A stretch of DNA of 64,000 bases from Glycine soja. Its lineage: Eukaryota > Streptophyta > Magnoliopsida > Fabales > Fabaceae. The stretch spans positions 1,998,718 to 2,062,717 of the forward strand of contig NC_041004.1 of assembly GCF_004193775.1 (NCBI RefSeq), in the 5' to 3' direction. Shown in pieces: positions 1-13,195 of this stretch. Each line of letters starts with the position of its first letter. Within the stretch, counting starts at the first letter, position 1. Both the position numbers and the translations under genes were made by a program. The notes under the pieces were generated by a model. It did no database searches. It was not told the origin of the DNA and saw only the letters and a list, made by a program, of their open reading frames with translations.

Positions 1-318
1 TCAGCATCATTCTTTGATATTTTTCTTCTTTGAACTCACGTGCACTTTACTTGGATACACCGTAGGTTAATGTTAGTTTGCACAGTGGATATGTACTCTA
101 CCTGATTTTCCCCTTGTTTTTATTTATTTGCAAGGAAAATGTGATTTTTCCAGCTTGAATGGCTTAAAATTTGTTTAGCAAGAAATAACAATTTATTAAG
201 ATCACAATAACAAATGTTGGAACTTGGAATTTTATAATTTTGTACTCACATTATAAATATTTTGGGATAAAAGATGACATAAAACTTGTTTCATGTTCTT
301 TATAATTAATTTTTGCAG

Positions 319-2271
319 CATTTAATAGAGAAAAGGCGGGAAAAGCGTGCTGCTGAGTTGGTAAAAAAGGATAATGAAGTAGCTGTAAGAGTCGAAAATA
401 CAGCTATTGAACGCTCAAAATCTGTTGAGTCAGCCATTATAGGTAAATACAACATTTGGAGGAAAGAATTTGAGAATGAAAATGGCGATTCTACTGTTCG
501 GTTGATGCGAGACCAGATCATTATGGCTAGGGTATATATAAGCATTGCAAAGTTGAAGAACAAGGTTGAACTGCATGAAGAACTAATTTCCCGGCTCAAA
601 GAGAGTCAACGTGCTTTAGGTGATGCAGTTTCTGATGCGGATCTACATCACAGGTCTGAAGCCATGTGTAATTTTTTTATGGAGTATATTTATCTTCACT
701 TTAATCCCTTTGAATTTGCTGACTTAATTGGTTGAGTGTCTAATTATCTCTAGTACACATGGGAAAATAAAGGCTATGGGTCAAGTTCTATCAAAAGCAA
801 GAGAGCAATTGTATGACTGCAAATTGGTCACTGGAAAACTAAGAGCAATGCTACAGACAGCTGATGATCAAGTTAGGAGTTTGAAGAAACAGAGCACATT
901 CCTCAGTCAGTTGGCTGCCAAGACCATACCAAATGGAATTCATTGTTTATCTATGCGCCTTACCATAGATTACTATCTCCTTCCTCCTGAAAAGAGAAAG
1001 TTCCCTGGGAGTGAGAATTTGGAGAATCCCAGTCTTTATCACTACGCACTGTTCTCAGATAATGTCTTGGCTGCATCTGTTGTTGTCAACTCAACTATTA
1101 TGAATGCTAAGGTGACTTGGGCTGTCTTTTTAACCATACCAGTATTTGTGTGCAAGTTCATTGTTTCCTTTTATAGATTGCAAATAAGGGTGCCTTGACC
1201 ATGGTCAACATATCGTGCATGTGAAAGTGTATCTATGATTTAGTAAATTATATTATTAAAACCAGGCCTCATAACTTAGTTTCTGTCTTCAATGTTGCAG
1301 GATCCATCGAAGAATGTTTTTCACCTTGTTACTGATAAACTAAATTTTGGAGCCATGAGCATGTGGTTTCTTTTAAACCCTCCTGGAAAAGCTACAATCC
1401 ATGTTGAAAACGTTGATGATTATAAGTGGTTGAACTCATCCTACTGCCCTGTCTTGCGGCAGCTTGAATCTGCTACATTGAAAGAGTTTTATTTCAAGGC
1501 AGGCCATCCAAACTCACTTTCTTCCGGGGCTTCCAATCTGAAGTATAGAAATCCGAAATATCTCTCAATGCTCAACCATCTGAGATTCTATCTTCCACAG
1601 GTTTATCCAAAATTGGATAAAATCTTATTTCTTGATGATGACATTGTTGTTCAGAAGGATTTGACTGGATTATGGGCTGTGGATCTTAATGGGAAAGTAA
1701 ATGGTGCTGTTGAAACTTGTGGTCAAAGCTTTCACCGATTTGACAAGTACCTTAACTTTTCAAATCCTCACATCGCAAGAAATTTTGATCCAAATGCTTG
1801 TGGTTGGGCATACGGGATGAACATGTTTGATCTGAAGGTGTGGAAAAAGAAGGATATCACCGGCATATATCACAAGTGGCAGAATATGGTAAGCAAAGGA
1901 ACGAAGCATTGGTTTACATCAATTGTCTATTCTCACACAAATAGAATGCAGGTATGGTGATTTTTCACTGACTTGTTTGTTATGTTTGATTCTAGAATGA
2001 AGACAGGGTGCTGTGGAAGCTGGGGACGTTACCTCCGGGGCTAATAACGTTCTATGGGTTGACACATCCACTAGATAAATCATGGCATGTACTTGGTTTG
2101 GGTTATAATCCAAGTTTGGATCGATCAGAGATTGAGAATGCAGCAGTTGTACACTACAATGGTAATATGAAGCCATGGTTAGAAATTGCCATGACAAAGT
2201 ATCGGTCTTACTGGACCAAGTATGTCAAGTACAATCATCCCTATCTTCAAAACTGTAAGCTAAATGAATAG
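319..2271 (+). CDS. GAUT4: GAUT4-like galacturonosyltransferase, 3' four exons
   Basis: Golgi glycosyltransferase of family GT8 that adds galacturonic acid to homogalacturonan (pectin). Exons read as 319-665, 754-1111, 1301-1888 and 1996-2271, all with GT-AG borders and consistent phase, giving about 522 residues to a TAG stop; the N-terminal cytosolic tail, membrane anchor and first exons lie left of the window. The first visible exon encodes a charged helical stem region. The GT8 core has the metal-binding LDDDIVVQ motif (near 1632-1655), NPNACGWAYGMN (near 1789-1824) and, in the last exon, LPPGLITFYGL and HYNGNMKPW. The family is certain. Assignment to the GAUT4 branch rather than GAUT1/3 rests on the C-terminal wording (YGLTHPLDKSWHVLGLGYNPS) and is less sure. 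No frameshift or stop was seen. Confidence 0.92.
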
Positions 2272-2691
2272 TACCGATAATTTGGTCCCAAGTACAGAGA
2301 AGAATTCTCTGATATTTTCTATCACCTTTCTGGCTTTTGGTTATTTCAACCACAGCGTCTTTTGCTAGAATGATGATCATTGTCTTAAAGCTTAGAAGGG
2401 ATAGGGTAAGGGCGTGTTCTATATTTGTCTCCAACATCATCTCTTTCCCACCTCGATTTTTGCTTTCAATTCATTTAATTTGTTCACTACACCACTCACC
2501 CATTTGAAACAAGGTACAAAAGTAGTGTACCTTGTTTAGTACCATAAAATCTCCTCATTGTACAATACTCTGATCTGATACTCGGACAGAACTAGAAATT
2601 AAATATCATATTTCTGTATTCTTTGATAAGTTATTTATTCACTTTCTGAGAGCTTATGCGTTATTTGCATGCGTTGATGTTTGGTTAAATT
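2272..2691 (+). other. 3' UTR and downstream flank of the GAUT gene
   Basis: Non-coding sequence after the TAG stop. It is less AT-rich than what follows for about 300 bases, as expected of a 3' UTR. No single clear polyadenylation signal decides the end, so the transcript border is a guess. Confidence 0.4.
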
Positions 2692-2955
2692 AGTGTTTTT
2701 TTCTCTCTAATTTATTAGAGGTTTGATTTGATTCTTTTGTTCAATTTGATTTTCTAATTTTTTAAAAGGATTCAATTTGGTATTTGCCGTTGTTAAGTTT
2801 AGAGTTCATGTGACCATTGTATAAGAGAGTCACCTCATTAACCCTTTGTCACGTGAACACAGATTGAATTCTTTTTAAAAATTAAAGGATTAAATTGAAT
2901 TTAAAAAAATAAAGGATCATATCGAATTAAAATAATAAATTAGAGGGAAAAAATT
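2692..2955. repeat. Palindromic MITE-like element with ~110-bp imperfect arms
   Basis: The left arm begins TTTTCTCTCTAATTTATTAG and the right arm, reverse-complemented, begins TTTTTCCCTCTAATTTATTA. Similarity continues inward through blocks rich in TTCAATTTGAT. The centre has TTCATGTGACC on one side and CACGTGAAC on the other. This is the style of short non-autonomous inverted-repeat transposons common in legume intergenic DNA. No target duplication was identified. Confidence 0.5.
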
Positions 2956-5900
2956 ATATGTTTATCTCTCAAAACAAGAACTTTTTAAGAATATCCAGTT
3001 ATTTTCTATTTCTTCCTTCTTTTTTTTTTGAAAATTGTATTGTGATTCATGGAAGTTAATGGTGGTTTTTAGTTGAGTAAAATCATCATTGTTTCGTGTA
3101 TTTATTATTTATTAAAACTTAGTACACATTTAATAGAATTTCGTTGTAATAAAATGGAATGAGTACTGGCTATGGATGTCAAACACTTAATTTTGCCCCA
3201 TTTATTTTATGCAAATTTCTTTTTTGCCTTAATAATAAATATTATTTACGTTCTTATATGTAAGACCTTTCAATAAATTCACATTCTTTTAAAAAAAATA
3301 ATTTAACTAATCACGTTAAATTTGTCAATAATTTATATTAATTTTTCAAAATTATTATTCATTCTTTTTCTCAATTGTTTTTCATATTCAATAAGAATGC
3401 GCACACAAATATTTATATATAATATCTCCTCTAATAGAAAAACATACAAAATATATATTAATAATAGCTTTTACAATTTGATTCCTTAAATTTTTATTTG
3501 TTTTCCCCTTTCTCGTCACATATCTCATTACTCAAGATGGATAGTTTACAACCACCAGTTTCAATAATTTGTAAATCCTCTATCTTTAAATATATAAATT
3601 ATATTTTAAATTTATAATCAACTATTTAAATTGTGATGTAAGATTTTTTTAAATGCAAATTTTTTTTTATGAAACTATTAAAATTTAGTTTAAAGATTGA
3701 AATAAAAAAGGGATAGATTGAAAGAGATAAAAGATCCAGCTTATAAATGAAAATTAGAGGATAGTTTGAGAAATTTAAATAGTTAAGAGAAGTTTTTTTG
3801 GGTTAGTTATAGAGGTAGTGTGTAAAATGCACATAAAAGAATACAGAGAGAACATGAAAATGCCAAATTAAAAAATTTTAAAAAATATTCTTATTTTTAA
3901 TATAAGTAAATTTTATGAGTCATTGAACAGGAGAAAACTATATTACTTTGTGTGTAGTGTTTTGAGTCACTTCATTAAATAATCTATAACTTTTCAAGAG
4001 AGAGAAAATGTGCCTTTGGTATTTTTTTAGAGAAGGTATTTTTGGTATTATGACTTGAAACCAAGAATTTCATTTATAGCGGAATTCTCCACCGTTATTC
4101 TTTTTGTTTCTCAATTCTCCGCCGTTCGAATGCGAGCTATTATTAGATTCCATTAGTAAATTTGTTTTCCCCCTAAACTTATTTTCCTGATCTTTGATTC
4201 TATTAGGGTTCGTTCCGTTGAGTGAAAATAAATGAAATTAGAATGGATTGAAATCAAAATTTTAAATTAAAATAAAGTATAAAAATGTGAGTTTCATTAT
4301 ATTTTATTATTTATTTTACTCTTTTTTTTCATTTTCTATTCTATTTCTCTACAAACAAATGGTTTCTTAATGATTAAACTTTGCATTTTCTATGTTCCTT
4401 TCAAAATGAATTTAAATATGAAAGAGTTTATACCATAAACATCCCTATAAACTATTATTACAATTAGTGTTTTGTGCGTTCTTGGATATCTACTTTCTAA
4501 ATTTTTATGGTTGGAAACATGCATTATGAATGTTGTTTTACTTTTTTATTTTAAGTTTACTTGTTGAAACTTAGAAGCAAGTATTATATATATATTTTTT
4601 TACTTTTAAGTTGAATGATTTATTATTTAAGTTGAATAATTATTATTTAAATATTATTTAACTTGAAAACAATTACTATTTTACTTTAAATTCAATTTTT
4701 TTTCATTTACATGTTGATTGTTGAATTTATTCAAATTTTATCCAATTAATAAAAAAAAATTTATGTATTTTTTTAGTACTTACTAACAGAATTTTTAAAC
4801 GGCAAACACCATAAAAGATTTATTTAATTTGATTCATATTTTATAAATAATTTGAATCAAACTAAATTGAATCACACCTAATTTTCTCATTTGATTTGGA
4901 TTAATTTTAAGTTAAAATCACACCAAACAACACAACCCCTAAAAATATATACAATCAACTAATTTAAAAAATATAAGTTAGAAATAATTTTTAAAATATT
5001 TAAAACAAAATTCAATCATTTTTAATATTATGACTATAATTGGATGATGTGTAAAAAATATTACACTATCTTTACATTTTAATTTAGTTCTCTGGCAATA
5101 TTTTTTTAAAACATTTTATGAATGAGGATAGGTTGTCGACAACGCGGAGGAGGTCACCTAATCATCAGTAACTTAATTAGTGATAAAAATTCTTTTAAAG
5201 TGACTACGTAGGAAATGATTTATTTATTTATTTCCTCAAAAAAGGAAAGGAATTATTTTCAAATTAATAAGCTAAACTTAATCACACTTTTAATTAAATA
5301 AAAATAATACACTTTCTTTTTATATAAAATAAAATATAATATACATGTTATGATTCCCCTCTTTGTAAATTTTTTTCTTAACTATAATAACCAATGATAC
5401 GATGAGTTTTGGGATTGATTCTTATCCCATTGTGCTTGAATTGACTAAACTTTTTATTTCATTCTTTTTTTGTTTGTTGATGTTGAGTAACTTTATATCT
5501 CTTTGCAATTCAATATCAAATAAGAATCGTTTGTCCCCCTCTATATCGTGGACTAGAGCACCCAATGCAATAAAAATATATTTCTATAACTCAATCGTCA
5601 TTATACTTTCAAGTTAAATTTTAAGTAAAATTATCTGCATATAACATAAATAACTTGTAATAAAATTATTCAAGATCTCCGGAAACTTTTAACAAGCTAG
5701 CCCTGTATTAGTGATGTAAGTATAAATAATTTTTTAATAGTAAAATATATAGAAAAAAATAAGAACATTATTATTATTATTATTATTCTAAATTAGTTTT
5801 TACTAATATATAACATATAGTAATTTTTAATTAAAGGAACAAATGATATTTTTTTTTTGAAGCAAACCAAATTATATTTTTAACCTAAAATTTTGAATCT

Positions 5901-8900
5901 TCTATATATTGCAAAATATGTTACTAATGATTAGATGTTAAATTAAAAAATTTTGGTATGTCTTTTATTTTTAAAAATGAGTTATTAGTATAAATATTGT
6001 GAATCTATATTAATACTAAGATATACCGTGTTAACAGAAAATTTTGTTCTGTAAAAAAAATAGACAATTTTTTTGTTATAAAAGATTAGTGTATACTTTC
6101 AATTTATGAAATATTAGTGTAATACATGGTTCTATTAATTTAAATCCATAATATTTGTACTAAAATTTAATTTTATGTGTTTGTTAGTGATTTTATAATT
6201 AGTATGTTTTAAGTCTCTTTTTTTTTCTTTCTCAACCACAAAGAAGATATTCTGACCTCAAATGTATTGTCCGTTGCAATTTGACTCGCATCGGTGCCCC
6301 CAATGAATTCAGGAAGGGGAGTGCTATTCAGTATTTTTTTTACCTTGCTTTCTACATGGTGTGAAACTTTTTTTTATCTTTAGTTGAAATTTATTTGAAA
6401 CTACAAATTCATGAAAGAGAATAATTAAATAAGTTGTGAGATATACATTTTTTTTGTTTTCAAAAAATTTCAACAAATAAAAAAAATGTGTAAAATAATA
6501 TGTTGCCAACACTAATCTAAATGCAAAATATCTATCAATTTTAGTAAAACTTATTCTTTGTTAGAAAACCTATTTAATCCAATAATTAGATATCTATTCT
6601 CAACAACATTTTTGAATATAGTCTAGAACCTAAGATTCTTCCTAAAAAAAAAAAAGCATCCATGTTCAACTAAAAAATTACACTTTCTAAAGCAAAAAAA
6701 CCGAGTGTATGTTTGTTTGATTGTTGCAAACAAACTTTTGAAACAAAATGAGATTTGTAAAATTCAAATAGTAAAACAGTTATTTTATGCCAAAAAAATC
6801 AGATTATAACCTCATAAAAATATATGATGAAACAGAAAAGAAAGAGTGAGGTGATACGCCATTTCAAAACGTAACAGGTACGAAAAGCATTATTGTATAA
6901 AAGAAGAAAAAAAAGTAGTACAATGATTGTACGGACATAATAATTGTAGGAACTAGGAAGAGAGGCACATGCATTCTTAATTGATACAAAAGAGTTCAAT
7001 GATTAGTCCTCGTAGTCAGAAAAAAAATCTGCAGTTGGTCGGTTGAATGAGAGACTGAGGAAAGAAAATCTCAAATGAGTTCGTAGCAAATAATAATGTT
7101 TTGCTACCATCTCAACGTCAACGGGGAATTTCTGTCCGTACAACAAATTACAACAATTATATTTCTTCTTCTTCTTTCTTTTTTTTTTTTACTAAAATTT
7201 ATAAATCATATTATTGATTTGAGTATGTTTATTATTGTTTAAAATTAATTTTAGTGCAATTTTAAAACAAACAACCGCTTCACGTGGTGATACTAGAATC
7301 TTCTTTTTGTAGACCACATATTAAAAGCGTCTCTTTGAAAAGATTGATAATAGATGATTACCTTTTAAACTAAAAGTTATTCCGGATTTGTTTAATGTAA
7401 TAGAAGAGTTTAATTGTAATACATGTATATTGGTATCGTAATTTTTTATACTATTATTTTCTAATACATGTTTAAAAATACATACCCTTCTTATATTTGA
7501 TAATGTTATTTTCTAATTTTTACAATCATAAACACAATCATCACTATTCATTAATGTTACAATCTCTATCATCACCACCATCACTTATGTCAGTATAATT
7601 GATACCATCATCATTGACATCTCTAACAGTAGTTACTACTAACACTATCATCATTATAATATTATTCGTAGTCTTCACTACACAAAACTACTTATAAACT
7701 CATGAATATAGGTTTATATTATTATTCAATCACAAATTATCGTTTATATAATTTTAAGGTAGTTGTTGTAAAAGTAGACAAACTTATTTAGAAAAAAAAT
7801 ATAAATATAATTATAAAGTTATGTAAATTTATTTTTATTAATATATTTAAAGAGTTATACTATTATTAGCTATATGATGACTTATAGATGAAATGATTTT
7901 GATATTTTATTATATTTATTATTTATCTTACAATTCATTTTATAATTTATAAGAGAAAATTATAAGTTAATAAAATAAATTTATTTATAAAAACTTAAGC
8001 TATTAAGTTTGTCCAATATTTTTAAAACTACCTTAATTGCTTGCCAACAACACTTTATAACTTATGAGTAGGGGGATTCGTAAATTCATCAAATCCAAGA
8101 TAGACTTAAAAAATCGATCCAAAAAATCAATAAACAAAAAAACCAAAAATCGAAGGATCAAAAATTTGAAAAACTAAATCTTTTATTATTGGATTGGATC
8201 AAATTTCGGATTTAAATTTAAAAACTGATCCAATTCAATCCAAATCAAACATATACACATGTATGTATTTTTATTTATAAATTTTTAATATCACTCATTT
8301 TTTTATTTTTATTTCCTAAAATTATTATATAACTTATACGTACTTATGAAAAATACATTTAGTCAAAGATTTTTTTTACTACTTATTTGAATTAAAATGG
8401 GTATATATATTATTATTAGTTATACAATTCAAATCACTTAAAATTGGATCAGATTAAAATTTAAAACTAAATCAATTAGATAATAAATAAATAAAATTTA
8501 ATCAATTATATGATTTTTTTCCTTCAAAATTGATTCAATCCTAGACACCCTTGCTTATGAGTTATGAGATCATGAATTTTTTCTCCCATTTTGTTACCAT
8601 TAATTTCCAAAATAAAAGCATTACCTTTTCCTAATTAATGCTCTTATTTACAATAGAATATTGTGTGTATTTAGTCATTTTAATTTTTTATGAAATGTAC
8701 ATTACTTACTAATAATAATAGTAATATTTTGTGTATAAATATATTTAATTGTAAATTATTTCTTATATAAAAATTCGTACATAAACATATAATTTTATAT
8801 GTATGATTCAATTGATACCCAACACTTAATTTTATCAGTTAACTTATCAAATTTATTTTTCCCTATTTTCTTAATTATGAAATAATTTTTGAATTAGATA

Positions 8901-9779
8901 TAGGGCCAAACATAGTAATTGCCATTGTTATCTTTTTTTGACGGGATTGGATCATTATCCTTTTGCACTCGTATCATGAGACATATAAATGTGCTAATCA
9001 TTTAATTTGGCCAATTTTGGTACACTAGCTCTTTTAATATTCATCATTTGTATCGAGCCTCTTTCCCTTATTCAACTTCTCAGGCAGGACTTGACGTGTT
9101 TCCCACCCTACAATCATCTGCTAATGTTCTCCTTTTGGGCATTTGGCTATATATATATATATATATAATATCAGCAACTATTTGTGACAAATTAAACTAT
9201 AAGTTATATAGTCTTTTACCAATGGAAAAATAAATATTTTATGGTCTCCACTAATCATTTCTATGTAGTATAAGTCTGACTTTCATATAAATTTAAACAA
9301 CTTTTTTAATATTAGACATTTTTAAGTTAATACAAAAACTTTATTAAACTAATGATGATTTTATTTGAAATTTAATTAATTTTGAGTATCCAGGTAGGTA
9401 CATAAACTAGCTACCTTATTAAAGTATTGTAATATTGAAGTCCATTAAGATTGGTCGGTAAGGAATTTGGATAGTATACACAAGAACTTAAATTTGATTC
9501 TCAATTGTCCTCATTATATAAAAAAACTATCATAATCAATTCAATTTAATTTAATATTGTTAATCAATAATAAAGTCAATAAAACTAATCTTTCTTAAAA
9601 TATTGTTAATTCTCCATAAGAATTTATTAATTTTAATTTTAATTTCATAAGGCAAGTTTGGAGGATACATGATTTAGAACATCGAAGTAATCCTCCCTTG
9701 AAGGCTAACCATGAATTTTTTTAAACCATAAATAGTTTACTAAGCTTGAAGTAAAAATATAATATTAGAGATGCCCTTA
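2956..9779. other. AT-rich intergenic desert
   Basis: No coding region is supported. The sequence is mostly long A/T runs, with a short ATT repeat near 5768-5788 and a short AT repeat at about 9151-9167. The interval 8068-8557 is bounded by inward-facing GATCCAA/TTGGATC-rich blocks and may be an old inverted-repeat element inserted near a 'cttatgag' sequence. All ORFs here are short, without domains and differ from the window's real genes in composition. Confidence 0.5.
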
Positions 9780-9784
9780 AGATT

Positions 9785-10110
9785 AATTAACCTTTCTGTG
9801 GAGAACCCTATAGAGGGAAACACCTTGGACTTTTGAACATTATTTTTCAATCTTGACAAAGAACTGAAATTAGACAGAACTCAAGAAATGAGACAAACTT
9901 GGGAAGATTTTGCTTAGGCAAAGAGTAACACATCATCCATAAAGAAGTGGTGAGAGATGTACAATCCAATTCTAGATATTTGAATAGGCAATCATGTTTG
10001 TTCATTAACCTCCACAGATATAATTCTCTTTAATTAACCTTTTGAACAAATAAATAAGGGGAAAGGATTACCCTGCCAAGCCTTTTAAAGACGTAAATCA
10101 AAGGGTCTTA
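9785..10110 (-). mobile_element. Degenerate LINE reverse-transcriptase fragment
   Basis: Read on the minus strand, 9900-9990 gives ISHHFFMDDVLLFA followed by an in-frame stop and AKSSQV. This corresponds to the FADDVLLF catalytic box of plant LINE (non-LTR) reverse transcriptases, with the first residue of the catalytic pair region changed (M before DD). The downstream part retains a weak match to the S-G-L-K-V-N-x-x-K-S block with stops. Upstream residues (KAWQGNPFPLFI) resemble the RQGDPLSPYLF region. It is a truncated relic with several stops and no coding capacity. Confidence 0.6.
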
Positions 10111-10265
10111 CAACCATTCTAGAGAAAGAATAAAAAATAGACATAGAAGTGGTCTTACAACCTTTTGATGCCCATCACCAACACCTCCATATCGAAGCTT
10201 TAGTGGCGGTTTTGCATCTTCTTATAGTGTTTGTTTTGTCAATTAATTTTTGCAGCAACCATGTG

Positions 10266-10501
10266 AATGCTAACAGTGGCGAATCCACACTTACTTACTT
10301 GAGGAGTACACATGCATTTTTACTTTTAAAAAATAACACATAAATATCTTAAATGTGTATAATTTAATTATCTCCCTAATTTTACATATTTAAACCTCCT
10401 ATCCCTAATTTTCTTCTCCTTTCATAATGATAATTATTAATTTATATCTTTTAAATAAATTATGCCCGACTTAAGTACCTAAATCTGCCACTGGATGCTA
10501 A
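10266..10501. mobile_element. hAT-type MITE (220 bp) with 8-bp target-site duplication
   Basis: The element runs 10274-10493, from CAGTGGCGAATCC to a mirror end AAATCTGCCACTG. The terminal inverted repeat CAGTGGC is perfect over seven bases. It is flanked by AATGCTAA (10266-10273) and GATGCTAA (10494-10501), matching at 7 of 8 positions, as expected of a hAT insertion. The inside is AT-rich and non-coding, so the element is non-autonomous. One substitution in the duplication suggests moderate age. Confidence 0.75.
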
Positions 10502-12042
10502 TTTCATCGTCAACCTTCTTTTTTTTTTTTTTTTTCCTTTGCTTCTATATTTGTATTGGCCAAATCGACACTACTTAGGGTTGGTTGCCGAGAAACTGAT
10601 ACCTATAAATTATAATTAACTTTAACCAAATTCCCAACGCTAATGTTAAAGTTGCATTTTGCATTGATTTTTGTTATAAGTTAACATTGATTTTTAGCCG
10701 AGGCTAACTAAGAATTTTCTTCTAGTGAAAAATAAACAAAATCATTTTGAGAGAGTTACTTTTCACTCCCAACGTATGAAACAGAAGATGGTAGAAGGAA
10801 AATGAAAGATAATTTAATTAATAGAATTGCCACTTTTTTTATTCAGAGAATTGGCATTTAATCTACTTGTTCAACATATATACGTACACGAGGACTTTTT
10901 TTGTTGTTGTTAAATTCACCCCCGACAAGCTTTTCATTTTAAATATGATTTTATTTTATTTATGTTAACGTAACAATTAAAGTTTTTGGACGTAGATAAT
11001 CGAAGGGCCAAACATGGAGTCAAAACATAAACCAAACCACTATATAAAGACAAACAGTAACAACACAGACGGTGACTTTTGGTGCGGCTTGTTGTTCTTT
11101 TTCCATTAAAGAAGAATAATTTTAAACCAATGGTTAGATGTAAATTCTCTTTAATTAGTCAAAAGCAGAGAAAATAAATTCTTCTCTTAATTGAATGAGA
11201 ACCCTAAGAGATTTGGTGTCACTAAAATTTGAGATTTATATGAGAATTTTTTTAAGAGTGATTAAAATTAAAATTTGAGCATTTGAAGTATCGATATTTT
11301 TTTGTGTTTTTGTTTTTAATTTTTTTATAAAATAAATTATAAAAGGTAATTTTAAAAAAAGGAGTGGAAGAAAATAAGTGAGAGAAGTTAAAGTAGTTAA
11401 AAAAGAACATGGATAATAGAAAATTGAATGACACAAGAAATTAATTAAAATAGCCTATTTTTTTATTTTAAAAACTTTTTTAATCAAACATGTTTTTTAT
11501 TTGTAAAAATAGAAAATAATTTTCGAAAATGAGAAAAAAAAAGAGAGTACATAAAGCATTTCTGCTTTTCAAAAGTTAAATCCTCATTCAATTAGTGAGC
11601 AATTGTTTGATCGACCTCAAGAGAATAAGATGAGCGAGGTAATCCACTCGCGCCATGCACATATAATTGATTATTCCCTCTTTAATCACACCTAATTAAA
11701 AGAAGCTTAACGAATCAAAAGAAATAAAAATACTGTTTAGAATGAAAGTAAACAACTGTATTATTATTACTTCTTCGATTAATAGGAATAACAGCACAAA
11801 AAGTGAGGAACCAAAGTTTTGAATCCTAATTCAAAGTTGTGTCTATATTTAATATTTCAGAGTCTCTGGTAGAATATTATTTCTATAAAAATGCATGAGA
11901 GAAAAAAAGAATAACATGACACACAATATTAAGTTCATTATTTGATATGCTGTCTATAAATTTTCAAATTATTCTTTATTCTGAATATTCTACATGGATG
12001 GTAATTTGATAATGATCAGGCATAGTAAAACTGACATTTTTA
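10502..12042. other. AT-rich intergenic, no gene seen
   Basis: Long T/A tracts and short ORFs without recognisable domains. A poly-T tract of about 18 bases lies near 10520. Two overlapping minus-strand ORFs near 11236-11436 consist of Phe/Leu/Lys-rich low-complexity sequence and are not credible. Confidence 0.45.
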
Positions 12043-12320
12043 GGGTTTAATATGGTTTTGTCCTTTTTGTTTATATCAAATTTGGTTTTTTTAACGGTTC
12101 AAGTCTTCACATTTTTGAAAAAAGTTGAAATTAGTTTCTCATCCTAACTTCGTTAACATTTTAATTTATTGAGGTGGCTAACGAATGCCACATGGGACTG
12201 ATTTCATCTTTTATTTTATTTTAAAAAAAAATCAAGGATTGAACCATGTTTTTTTAAAAATGCAGGACAAATACTAAGTTTGACCAAATTTTCAATGATC
12301 AAAAACATATTTTATTCAAT
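12043..12320. repeat. Inverted-repeat element, legume style
   Basis: Begins AGGGTTTAATATGGTTTTG and ends in a region whose reverse complement reads ATAAAATATGTTTTTGATC, with inner blocks AAATTTGG on both sides. The centre carries GTTAACATTTTAATTTATTG followed by a block rich in GCCACATGG. Elements of this form (start 'agggtttaatatg', centre with a 'gccacatg' box) are frequent in legumes. The ends are read by eye. Confidence 0.45.
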
Positions 12321-12337
12321 TTTATTATTATTATTTA

Positions 12338-12640
12338 AATTATTAAAACATATTTTAACTATTAAATAATTAACTTACATTTTTAATAATTGTGTAAGTT
12401 AATTATTTGGATATCAATGCAATTTAATTATTAAAAATGCAAGCTAATTATTTAATAGTTAAAATATGTTTTTAATAATTTAAATATGTTTCACACTCAT
12501 ATTTCATTGAATAATCATTAAAAATATAAGCTAATTATTTGGATAAAATATATTTTTAGTGATTTAAAAGAACCAAAAACATATTTTAACTATTAAATAA
12601 TTAACTTATATTTTTAATAATTATTAAAAACATGAGTGTG
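12338..12640. repeat. Hairpin of ~47-bp arms plus a third direct copy
   Basis: The block starting AAACATATTTTAACTATTAA (near 12346) reappears in reverse complement at about 12430-12478 and again in direct orientation at about 12574-12620. A second nested pair, CACACTCATATTT (near 12492) and ACATGAGTGTGA (near 12630), encloses the last two blocks. The RNA of this segment would fold into a long near-perfect hairpin. No protein is encoded. Confidence 0.6.
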
Positions 12641-12644
12641 AAAG

Positions 12645-13195
12645 TTATAATTTTAGTCCTCCAAAAATAATTTCATTGGATTTGATCCCTTTAGATTTTC
12701 AAAAAAATTCTTTTAAGTTCTTTATTTAATTTTGCTAAGTTTTACTACTAAAAGTTTACAACATTAACATTTTCAGCATTAACATTTAATGTGGCCAGCA
12801 ATAGGGGAAAAAAAGTCAGATTACAACTCTGCTATTCCCAAAAGTAATACAATTAAACTCAAATTTTATCTTTGTTGGTGGTTTTTTTTAAAGGCAAATG
12901 CTTATTTGATAGAATGTTTAGTTTTTGTTAGCAGAAGTAACTCATAACTTTTTTTTCCCGTTTTTTTAATCTAATTTATCTTATATCTATTACATTTGTT
13001 GGTGGTGAAATTTGCCTCTGGAACAAATATCAACAAGTGCATTGACAACAAGAGTTTGAGTCTAAACCACATTGTCTACAACAGATGGAAGTAACCAATA
13101 TCTAATAGAAAAATTAATGGAGTTAAATAAAGAACTTCAAAATTTGAAAATTCCATATATGCAATGAAATTGTTTTTAGAGAACTAAAACCAATG
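12645..13195. repeat. Palindromic element, ~550 bp, imperfect arms over 100 bp
   Basis: The left arm (TTTTAGTCCTCC, AATTTCATTG, AAGTTCTTTATTTAA) is mirrored by the right arm read in reverse complement (TTTTAGTTCTCT, AATTTCATTG, AAGTTCTTTATTTAA). The order and spacing of blocks are the same. It abuts the hairpin to its left, so three foldback units lie side by side in 1.15 kb. Confidence 0.55.

Noticed and set aside
1..318. Possible additional GAUT exon at the left edge
   Set aside because: No frame here matches the GAUT family; it reads as intron ending at the TTGCAG acceptor.
6324..6999. Short hydrophobic minus-strand ORFs
   Set aside because: Phe/Leu/Ile/Tyr-rich translations typical of AT-rich non-coding DNA.
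10149..10343. 64-residue hydrophobic ORF near the hAT MITE
   Set aside because: Its second half is MITE sequence, so the frame is created by the insertion.
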